The position numbers were made by a program, and so were the translations under genes. The notes under the pieces are model-generated. The model saw nothing but the letters and a program-made list of their open reading frames with translations. It was not told where the DNA came from and did no database searches. DNA of 53,257 nt from Lachnospiraceae bacterium UBA4711 (lineage in GTDB: Bacteria > Bacillota > Clostridia > Lachnospirales > Lachnospiraceae): the NCBI GenBank assembly GCA_002404515.1, contig DHJV01000007.1, forward strand, positions 5,988 through 59,244. The letters run 5' to 3'. Positions 34,457-41,501 of this stretch are shown one piece after another (the stretch's first letter is position 1; every line of letters begins with the position of its first letter).

Positions 34457-36151
34457 ATGAGAAATGTATTAGAATATTTGGAACAAAGTGCAAAGAAGTA
34501 TCCAGACAAGCTTGCAGTGAAGGATACGGCATGTTCCTATACATATGATCAATTACAGAAAAAGGCAAAATGCATTGGCGCATGTCTGGCAAAGCATACA
34601 ACGCCGCGCCATCCGGTCTGTGTATTTGCCGATAAGAATGCAGATACATTGGCAGTCTTTTTCGGAATCGTCTATGCGGGCTGCTTCTACACGCTGGTTG
34701 ATCCTTCGTTCCCGGAGGCTCGGATCCGGTCGATGCTCTCGGTGTTACAGCCGGATATGATCGTGGATGGAAGCCATGCGTCGGAGAAGCTTACTGCATG
34801 TGGCTGCACAGAAAATGTGGTTCGGATGGAGACTCTGATGCAGGGAATGAATTTTGAATGTTCAGCCTCCGAGGATGCGGTTCATGATACACAGAATGTT
34901 GATGATGAAAACGGAAGTGTCAATCAGCAGGCAGAATTAAATGCGCTGAATAAAGCTGAGCCGCCGATGGAAACAGATGAAACTGGATATGTGAATCCAC
35001 AGATGGAATTGTATGCGTCAGATGAAACAAAATTGCAGCAGATCCGGGAATCCATGATTGACACCGATCCACTCTACTGTAATTTCACTTCCGGTTCGAC
35101 CGGAACCCCGAAGGGCGTGCTTGTGGCACATCGGTCGGTGATCGAATTCATCGATCGGTTTACGGAGATTTTTGGTATCACGGAAGCCGATGTGATCGGT
35201 AATCAGGCACCGTTTGATTTTGATGTATCGGTGAAGGACATTTACAGTGCGATAAAGATGGGCGCAACCTTAGTTGTGATTCCGAAAGCGTATTTTATGT
35301 TCCCGAATTCGGTTGTGGACATGCTCGATGAGAACCATGTTACGACGTTGATATGGGCGGTATCGGCACTCTGTCTGTTGAATCGTCTGCACGGATTAAA
35401 GCATAAGGTTCCGGCAGATATCAACAAGATTTTATTTAGCGGTGAGGCAATGCCAATCCGGCAGCTTCACGCATGGCAGAGTTATTATCCGGATGCGATG
35501 TTTGTGAATCTCTACGGACCGACAGAGATCACCTGCAACTGTACCTATCATATTTTAGACCGGACATACAGCGAGGAGGAAAAGCTTCCGATCGGAATCC
35601 CATTTCCAAATGAACGTGTCTTTCTGCTCGATGAGGAAAATCGGTTGATTGAACCGGAAAACGTCGGCAAGATCGGAGAACTCTGTGTGGCAGGTACGAC
35701 ACTTGCCCTCGGATATTACAGAAATGCAGCGGCAACGGCGAATGCATTTGTGGCAAACCCGTTACAGACCGATTACCCGGAGACAATCTATCGAACCGGA
35801 GATCTGGCAGGCTATGGCGAAGACGGACTGCTTTATTTTGCGGGACGGAAAGATTTTCAGATCAAACATATGGGACACCGGATCGAGTTGGAAGAGATTG
35901 AACATGCACTTGCAGCAATCCCGGAGATCGAGGGTGCCGCGTGCTTTTATGACCGCGAGAAGAACAAGGTTGTCGCCTGCTATATCGGAATTGATGACAA
36001 GAAATATCTGATTACAGCAATGAAGAAGAAGGTACCGGATTATATGGTACCAAACGTATTTTGCAAGGTGGACATGCTGCCACTCAACAAAAATGGTAAG
36101 ACGGACAAGAAGCTTTTGGAAGCGCAGTACAAGGAGGGAGCGTTTGCATGA
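34457..36151 (+). CDS. DltA-like amino-acid adenylating ligase (NRPS A-domain type)
   Basis: It activates a carboxylate with ATP and loads it on the carrier protein. The 564-residue protein has A3 FTSGSTGTPKGV (~210), A4 FDFDVSVKDIY with the amino-group-binding Asp, FSGEAMP (~327), A5 NLYGPTEITC (~352), A7 YRTGDL, A8 GRKDFQIKHMGHRIELEEIE and the A10 Lys in NKNGKTDK. The A4 Asp argues for an amino acid substrate. Canonical DltA has Cys in the FCGE motif that shapes the D-alanine pocket; here it is Ser. An acidic insert (~145-200) holds a 24-residue imperfect duplication. The start is ATG 34457 with GGAGG. The stop overlaps the decarboxylase start (ATGA). Confidence 0.85.
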   Translation: MRNVLEYLEQSAKKYPDKLAVKDTACSYTYDQLQKKAKCIGACLAKHTTPRHPVCVFADKNADTLAVFFGIVYAGCFYTLVDPSFPEARIRSMLSVLQPDMIVDGSHASEKLTACGCTENVVRMETLMQGMNFECSASEDAVHDTQNVDDENGSVNQQAELNALNKAEPPMETDETGYVNPQMELYASDETKLQQIRESMIDTDPLYCNFTSGSTGTPKGVLVAHRSVIEFIDRFTEIFGITEADVIGNQAPFDFDVSVKDIYSAIKMGATLVVIPKAYFMFPNSVVDMLDENHVTTLIWAVSALCLLNRLHGLKHKVPADINKILFSGEAMPIRQLHAWQSYYPDAMFVNLYGPTEITCNCTYHILDRTYSEEEKLPIGIPFPNERVFLLDEENRLIEPENVGKIGELCVAGTTLALGYYRNAAATANAFVANPLQTDYPETIYRTGDLAGYGEDGLLYFAGRKDFQIKHMGHRIELEEIEHALAAIPEIEGAACFYDREKNKVVACYIGIDDKKYLITAMKKKVPDYMVPNVFCKVDMLPLNKNGKTDKKLLEAQYKEGAFA

Positions 36152-37341
36152 ATACAGAAGAGTTAAGAACGGTTGCAGCGACGTATGGAACGCCGACCTA
36201 CATCTTCGATGTGCGGGAAGTGGAATCGCAAATCCGGTTGCTTCGCAAGCTGTTGCCAAAGGACACTGGGCTTTGCTTTGCAGTAAAAGCAAATCCATTT
36301 CTGATCCCGTATGTGGCAGATCTGGTTGACCGGCTGGAGGTCTGCTCGCCGGGCGAATATGAGATCTGCATACAGGAACAGATCGCGCCGGAGAAGATTG
36401 TGGTATCCGGGGTTAATAAGACCTACGAATCCATGAAGCGTATCCTGTCTTACAGCAAGGGTGCCGGAATCTATACGATTGAATCGGAAGAACATGCGAA
36501 GATCCTGCGGACACTCGCAGAGAAAAATCAGATGCCGCTCTCGGTACTGATCCGCCTTTCGAGCGGCAATCAGTTTGGTGTTGATGCGGAAATGTTCTTC
36601 CGGCTGGCAAAAGAGATACAGGAAAGCCCGTATCTGACGCTGGCGGGGGTTCATTATTATGCCGGGACACAGAAGCGGCAGAGCAAGCTGGAGAAGGAAA
36701 TCGATACCTTAACCGCATTTGCAAAGACGTTTGAAGAAGAGACCGGAAACGTGCTAAAAGAGCTTGAATACGGTGCAGGCATGAAGGTTTCTTATTTCGT
36801 AAATGACAGCGAGAAAGATCAGCGGGAAAGCGAGCCAAAACCGCAGATACAGGCGCTTGCCGAAAAGCTTCGGGCATGTGATGTCTACGGCAAAAAGACA
36901 ATCGAGCTTGGACGCTTTCTTGTGTCAATGAGCGGCTATTACCTGACACGAGTGATGGATGTCAAGCGGACAGCACAGCCGGGATTCCTGATCTTGGATG
37001 GCGGAATCCATCAGATCAATTACTATGGCTGGATGATGGGTATGAAGCAGCCGGAGATCGAAGTTCTGGCAGGAAAAAGCGGCGAGAAAGAGCTGTTTCA
37101 CCTGTGTGGATCACTCTGTACGGTGAATGATGTGCTGGCACGTGATGTTGCCATGTGTGATCCGCAAAAAGGTGATGTGATCTGCTTCAAACGATGTGGT
37201 GCATATGCAGCAACCGAGGGTATGGCGATGTTTTTGAGCCGGGAACTTCCACAGGTTCTGATCTGCAGGACAGACGGGAAGATCGAGAAGCTGCGCGACC
37301 AGATGGAGACGTATCCGTTTCATGCCCGAAATGATAGATAG
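36148..37341 (+). CDS. PLP-dependent decarboxylase, DapDC/ODC fold type III
   Basis: A 397-residue enzyme of the diaminopimelate/ornithine decarboxylase family. It has the PLP Lys47 in CFAVKANP, VCSPGEYEIC, the PLP-stacking His in GVHYYAGTQ, ELGRFLVSMSGYY (family form E-P-G-R), and catalytic-type Cys324 in CGSLCTVND, with GAYAATEG following. The glycine-rich GGG loop is replaced by EYGAGM. Relatives that act next to ligases and carrier proteins are known: BtrK of butirosin synthesis decarboxylates a carrier-bound glutamyl group, and exosortase-associated clusters hold a similar ligase/decarboxylase pair. The 4-nt overlap with the ligase gene and the carrier gene just downstream suggest a joint function here. 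A housekeeping LysA role is unlikely from context. Confidence 0.85.
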   Translation: MNTEELRTVAATYGTPTYIFDVREVESQIRLLRKLLPKDTGLCFAVKANPFLIPYVADLVDRLEVCSPGEYEICIQEQIAPEKIVVSGVNKTYESMKRILSYSKGAGIYTIESEEHAKILRTLAEKNQMPLSVLIRLSSGNQFGVDAEMFFRLAKEIQESPYLTLAGVHYYAGTQKRQSKLEKEIDTLTAFAKTFEEETGNVLKELEYGAGMKVSYFVNDSEKDQRESEPKPQIQALAEKLRACDVYGKKTIELGRFLVSMSGYYLTRVMDVKRTAQPGFLILDGGIHQINYYGWMMGMKQPEIEVLAGKSGEKELFHLCGSLCTVNDVLARDVAMCDPQKGDVICFKRCGAYAATEGMAMFLSRELPQVLICRTDGKIEKLRDQMETYPFHARNDR

Positions 37342-37423
37342 AAAAAATTTCAGGCCATGGATAAATAATAATTGATGTGCTTGCAACAACATAATACGGA
37401 ACATATGTGGAATCATTGGTAAC

Positions 37424-37445
37424 AATCCATGAGAATTCATGGATT
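37424..37445 (+). promoter_or_regulatory. Perfect hairpin before the carrier-protein gene
   Basis: AATCCATGA (37424-37432) and TCATGGATT (37437-37445) form a 9-bp perfect stem with a 4-nt loop, 28 nt before the carrier ATG. It has no T-run, so it is more likely an RNA processing or stability site than a terminator. The 132-nt gap is the widest but one within the operon. Confidence 0.4.
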
Positions 37446-37473
37446 TATAATAAAGATTAGGAGGATTTGTAAC

Positions 37474-37701
37474 ATGGAAGAATTATTGGAGATTTTGGAA
37501 GGTATTGCACCGGGTGAGGATTTTGAGAACTGCACAACGTTGATTGACGATCACATCTTGGATTCCTTTGCAATCTTATCGCTTGTATCAGAGATCGAGG
37601 ATACCTTTGATGTTGAGGTATCACCGGCAGAGCTGATTCCTGCGAACTTCAATTCTGCAAAGAGCCTGTGGGAGATGATCTGCAGACTTAAGGAAGACTA
37701 A
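37474..37701 (+). CDS. Acyl/aminoacyl carrier protein, DltC-like
   Basis: A 75-residue acidic carrier protein. The phosphopantetheine attachment motif is DSFA, with Ser31 (family DS-L). Four helices can be traced. It would carry the activated amino acid or its decarboxylated product as a thioester to the MBOAT proteins. The start is ATG 37474, with TTAGGAGG 8 nt upstream; the longer frame from 37429 runs through the hairpin. It sits between the decarboxylase and MBOAT-2. Confidence 0.88.
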   Translation: MEELLEILEGIAPGEDFENCTTLIDDHILDSFAILSLVSEIEDTFDVEVSPAELIPANFNSAKSLWEMICRLKED

Positions 37702-37837
37702 ATACAGGGGTGGAATAATCACATGATTTATGACAGGATCAATCATATTCTGAAAATGATCACATGAAGCGGGACAGGCTTATTTGCATCATGGAAGATG
37801 CTATGGGTGAACGAGAAAAGATGAAGGGATGAATGAT

Positions 37838-39331
37838 ATGGCGTACCATCTGCTTACATACAGTTTAATATTTTTGCCAGTCGTGATCGCATTGTACCAG
37901 CTATGCCCGGCACGGTTCCGGTTCGTGGTACTGCTTGCAGCCGATTATACATTTTTCTGTATGATAAGCGGTAAGCTTCTGGTCTGGCTGCTTTTGGCGA
38001 CGCTTGTGACGTATGGAACCGGCAGATGGCTGGCAGCAATTCCTGTTCGGCACAGTGACCTTCACGGGAAAGCGCTTACGCGGAAGAAACGTAGTGTGCT
38101 GGCGCTTGGAATTGTTCTGATCTTAGGGGCACTTGTGACACTGAAATATCTCCGTGTATTTGGCGTGACACTTGCAGCTCCAATCGGCATATCCTATTAC
38201 AGCCTGCAGGCGATTTCTTACATGACGGATGTTTACCGTGGCACACAGGAATCCTGTAAGAATCCGGTTAAGGTGGCACTATTCTTAAGCTTTTTCCCAC
38301 AGATTATGGAAGGTCCGATCAGCCGGTTTTCCGAGACGGCAGATGCTTTGTATGGCGGAAACAGCATTCAGTTTGAGAATCTGGTCTTTGGTTACCAGCG
38401 TATCATCTGGGGACTGTTCAAGAAAATGGTGATCGCAGACCGGCTGGCTCCACTTGTAGCAAAGGTGTTCAGCAACTACAACAATTTTGATGGTGCGGCG
38501 ATTTTCGCCGGAGTACTTGCGTACACGATGCAGCTTTATATGGAGTTTTCCGGATGCATGGACATCATCATGGGAAGCGGCGAGATTTTCGGTGTACCGC
38601 TGCCTGAGAACTTCCGGCAGCCGTTTTTCGCGAAGAACGCGGGAGATTTCTGGCGGAGATGGCATATCACACTTGGTGCATGGCTGAAGGATTATGTATT
38701 TTATCCGATCTCACTTGCCAAGCCGGTGAAGAATCTGGCAAAGAAAATCAAGAAGAAAGCCGGATTTTCCGTCAGCAAATTTGTGGCACCGACGATTGCA
38801 TTGTTCTTTGTCTGGCTGTCGAACGGCATCTGGCATGGACCACATATGAATTATATCTTTTATGGTATGTATTATTTCGTGTTGATCGTGATTGAGAATC
38901 TGACAGAAGAGCCATGTAAAAAGCTGGTGGAGCGTTTTAAGCTCGATACGGAGTGTATTGGTTTTAGAATCTTCCGATTCCTGAAACTTTTTGTGATCGT
39001 GAATATCGGAGAGATGTTCTTCCGCGCCGATACGGTTGCAACCGGATTCCGGATGCTGCGCGGAATTGTGACAGACTTCCATATCACAGCACTTGCAGAG
39101 ACGAATTTCGGTGTGGATGTACCGGATCTCATTCTGGCTGTTGTCAGTATCCTGCTTGTATTTGTGGTCGATATCATCCATGAGAAGGGTATTTCGATTC
39201 GGAGAAAGGTAGCCGATTGTAAGCTGCCAGTCCGTTGGAGCTTCTGGTACGCAGTGGTACTTCTGGTCGTTGTGTTTGGGGCATATGGCAGCGGATACAC
39301 AATTGTGGATATGATTTACGCAGCATACTGA
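37838..39331 (+). CDS. MBOAT-family O-acyltransferase, DltB-like (copy 2)
   Basis: A 497-residue paralogue of MBOAT-1. It shares FLSFFPQIMEGPI, DFWRRWHITLGAW and the catalytic His in SNGIWHGPHMNYIFYGMYYF, and about 11-12 helices. The start is ATG 37838, with AAGGG 9 nt upstream; ATG 37829 is too close to that site. It follows the carrier gene, as dltB neighbours dltC in known operons. With two MBOAT/SGNH pairs around one loading module, one pair may serve a second acceptor or a second donor. Confidence 0.9.
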   Translation: MAYHLLTYSLIFLPVVIALYQLCPARFRFVVLLAADYTFFCMISGKLLVWLLLATLVTYGTGRWLAAIPVRHSDLHGKALTRKKRSVLALGIVLILGALVTLKYLRVFGVTLAAPIGISYYSLQAISYMTDVYRGTQESCKNPVKVALFLSFFPQIMEGPISRFSETADALYGGNSIQFENLVFGYQRIIWGLFKKMVIADRLAPLVAKVFSNYNNFDGAAIFAGVLAYTMQLYMEFSGCMDIIMGSGEIFGVPLPENFRQPFFAKNAGDFWRRWHITLGAWLKDYVFYPISLAKPVKNLAKKIKKKAGFSVSKFVAPTIALFFVWLSNGIWHGPHMNYIFYGMYYFVLIVIENLTEEPCKKLVERFKLDTECIGFRIFRFLKLFVIVNIGEMFFRADTVATGFRMLRGIVTDFHITALAETNFGVDVPDLILAVVSILLVFVVDIIHEKGISIRRKVADCKLPVRWSFWYAVVLLVVVFGAYGSGYTIVDMIYAAY

Positions 39332-39450
39332 TAGTATTGATTGAGAAATGAATAATTACGTGGAAGATGACATTCGATGTTTGGTGATTTAAAATATTAT
39401 GGATTGTATGGATAGAGTAATTGTATGTGATTTACGAAAGAAGAATGTAT

Positions 39451-40431
39451 ATGAAAAAACAAAGTGGAAAATGGAAAACAACTCTCAAGACGGCAGCGGG
39501 CAGTGCTGGTTTTCTGGCTGGACTTTGCGTGGTACTGTTTCTGGCAGGAAAATTCATGTGCCGGAAAAACAACGCAGACATCTATGATACGACAGCTGTG
39601 CGGACGAAGGATGCGGAAGTAAAAAACGAAGTGAAGGATACGATTGACGTATTGTTCTTAGGTGACAGTGAGTGCTATTCGAGCTTCAATCCGTTGCAGA
39701 TGTTTGCGGAGCACGGATACACCTCATTTATCTGCGGGACGTCCGCACAGCGCATGTGTGATTCGTATGCGATTTTGCAGGCGGCATTTGAGACGCAGAC
39801 ACCGGAGGTCGTTGTGTTAGAGACAAATTGCCTGTTCCGCAGCGTGAAATCAAAAAGCGATTCGAAAGACTATGTCTTAGACCGCTTGTCCGACCATGTG
39901 GAGATCTTTAAGAATCATTCCCGTTGGAAGGACGCGTTCGTAAGTACAAATTCTCTGACGAAGAAAAAGAATGCGAAGGACCGCGGGTTTATCAAACGAA
40001 GCACGGTGAAGCCGTATGAGGGCGGAACCTATATGCATGCAAGTGAGGAACGAAAGTCTATGGATGCGGACGCAGAGAAATACCTGCTTCTAATGAAGGA
40101 ATATTGTGAGAGCCATGGCGCAAAGCTTGTCTTGGTCAGCTCCCCTTCCCCGAAGAACTGGACTTACGCCAAGCACAACAGTGTGTCCGACTGGGCGCAG
40201 GCAAACGCGGTTACTTATGAAGATCTGAACCTGAATGATGCGCTTGGCATCGACTGGGAGTCCGACACAAAGGATGGCGGTGACCATCTGAATTTTGATG
40301 GTGCAAAGAAGGTAAGCAATTATATTGGCACGTGGTTGAGCGAGAATTACACACTGCCGGATAAGCGCAAGAATCCTGATTACAAACACTGGAATGAAGA
40401 CAGTGTGGAGTACGCAGCAACAAAGAACTAG
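39451..40431 (+). CDS. Membrane-anchored SGNH acyltransferase partner, DltD/AlgX-like (copy 2)
   Basis: A 326-residue protein with one N-terminal helix (AAGSAGFLAGLCVVLFLAGKF) and an extracellular SGNH domain. The nucleophile is in LFLGDSECYSSF, then VVLETNCLFR, YMHASEE, SSPSPKNW, and the catalytic DGGDHLNFDG. It is clearly related to copy 1 over its whole length. The start is ATG 39451, with GAAAGAAG upstream; TTG 39421 and ATG 39445 are in frame. It ends the dlt-like operon and is followed by a strong terminator. Confidence 0.83.
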   Translation: MKKQSGKWKTTLKTAAGSAGFLAGLCVVLFLAGKFMCRKNNADIYDTTAVRTKDAEVKNEVKDTIDVLFLGDSECYSSFNPLQMFAEHGYTSFICGTSAQRMCDSYAILQAAFETQTPEVVVLETNCLFRSVKSKSDSKDYVLDRLSDHVEIFKNHSRWKDAFVSTNSLTKKKNAKDRGFIKRSTVKPYEGGTYMHASEERKSMDADAEKYLLLMKEYCESHGAKLVLVSSPSPKNWTYAKHNSVSDWAQANAVTYEDLNLNDALGIDWESDTKDGGDHLNFDGAKKVSNYIGTWLSENYTLPDKRKNPDYKHWNEDSVEYAATKN

Positions 40432-40452
40432 CTTGATTGGACATGTTATTTT

Positions 40453-40475
40453 GGAGGCAGGGATGCCTCCTTTTT
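40453..40475 (+). terminator. Terminator of the dlt-like operon
   Basis: GGAGGCA (40453-40459) pairs with TGCCTCC (40464-40470) around a 4-nt loop, directly followed by TTTTT. The 40432-40733 gap holds this terminator, the BceR-like promoter, a direct repeat and a leader hairpin (GGCAGAAA 40678-40685 with TTTCTGCC 40693-40700). Confidence 0.9.
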
Positions 40476-40568
40476 CCTTGCTTGGAGCAAAAAACTGAAA
40501 TATGGGAAAATCCCCCAATTTCCCCCAATCAATCCTCCAAAAATGAAATTCATCCATAGGAATCTGCT

Positions 40569-40659
40569 GCAAAACCATATATAATACAACCGTTATATTA
40601 CAAAAACGTAAGAAACATGTAATCAAGACCGATGGATGGCGGCAGCAAAACCATATATA
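40569..40659 (+). repeat. 15-bp direct repeat flanking the bceA operator
   Basis: GCAAAACCATATATA occurs at 40569-40583 and again at 40645-40659, 76 bp apart, with the TTAC-N6-GTAA operator between them. Each copy ends in TATATA-type sequence. Confidence 0.7.
40598..40637 (+). promoter_or_regulatory. BceR-like operator and promoter of bceAB
   Basis: TTACAAAAACGTAA (40598-40611) then GAA, with CGATGGAT at 40630-40637. The distance from the first T of the operator to CGATGGAT is 32 nt, the same as at 31675/31707. The -10 (AATCAA or TAATCA) is weak, as expected for an activator-dependent promoter. Confidence 0.72.
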
Positions 40660-40733
40660 CTGAGTACAGTTAAAAGCGGCAGAAAACCAGAATTTCTGCC
40701 CGCAGATTGTTAGCAAACGAAGGGAGACTATCT

Positions 40734-41501
40734 ATGAACGAGATATTAAGACTTGACAATGTAGAAAAGTATTATGGCAATAAAGCCAACCTGACAAAGG
40801 CGGTGGATAAGATTTCTTTTTCCGTAGAAAAAGGAGAGTTTGTCGGAATCATGGGAGCGAGCGGTTCCGGTAAGACAACACTCTTAAACTGTATTTCTAC
40901 GATCGACCGTGTGACAGCCGGACATATCTATGTTGGAGACAAAGACATCACGACAATCCGTGGCAATGAATTAAACAAGTTCCGTCGGGAAGAGCTGGGA
41001 TTTATCTTTCAGGATTTCAACCTGTTGGATACACTGACTGCCTATGAGAATATTGCACTGGCACTCTCCATCCAGAACGTCAAGCCGAAGGAAATCGACA
41101 GCCGGATCAAGGAAGTTGCCAAGCAGCTTGGCATCGAAGAAGTCCTGAACAAATACAGCTACCAGATGAGTGGTGGACAGAAGCAGCGTGTGGCAGCAGC
41201 CCGAGCTTTGATTACGAATCCGAAGCTGATCTTAGCCGATGAGCCGACCGGTGCTCTTGATTCCAAGTCCTCCCGCTATCTGTTGGAGAGTATGAAGGAG
41301 ATGAATGAAGGACTTGCTGCGACGATCCTGATGGTTACACATGATGCATTTACGGCAAGCTATGCGTCCCGCGTTATCTTCATCAAGGATGGTAAGATCT
41401 TTAATGAGATCCGCAGAGGCGAGGATACCCGGAAACAATTTTTCAACCGCATTATCGAGGTTGTGACAGTGTTAGGGGGTAGTTTGAATGATGCTCTTTA
41501 A
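40734..41501 (+). CDS. BceA-type ABC transporter ATP-binding protein
   Basis: A 255-residue ATPase of the MacB/BceA group. Walker A is GASGSGKTT (41-49), the Q-loop is FIFQDFNLLD, the signature is YQMSGGQKQRVAAARAL, Walker B is LILADEPTGALD, and the switch His is in MVTHD. Bce transporters free lipid II-cycle targets from peptide antibiotics and signal flux to their kinase. The start is ATG 40734, with AAGGGAG upstream. It overlaps the permease gene by 14 nt. Confidence 0.95.
   Translation: MNEILRLDNVEKYYGNKANLTKAVDKISFSVEKGEFVGIMGASGSGKTTLLNCISTIDRVTAGHIYVGDKDITTIRGNELNKFRREELGFIFQDFNLLDTLTAYENIALALSIQNVKPKEIDSRIKEVAKQLGIEEVLNKYSYQMSGGQKQRVAAARALITNPKLILADEPTGALDSKSSRYLLESMKEMNEGLAATILMVTHDAFTASYASRVIFIKDGKIFNEIRRGEDTRKQFFNRIIEVVTVLGGSLNDAL

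Noticed and set aside
36148..37341. Assignment as ordinary lysA
   Set aside because: It has the family fold, but it overlaps the ligase gene, lies inside a dlt-like operon and departs from LysA in the glycine-rich loop and the EPGR motif.
37723..37767. A 14-codon ORF between the carrier and MBOAT-2 genes
   Set aside because: It has a fair ribosome site but no feature beyond chance for a gap of this size; too short to support.
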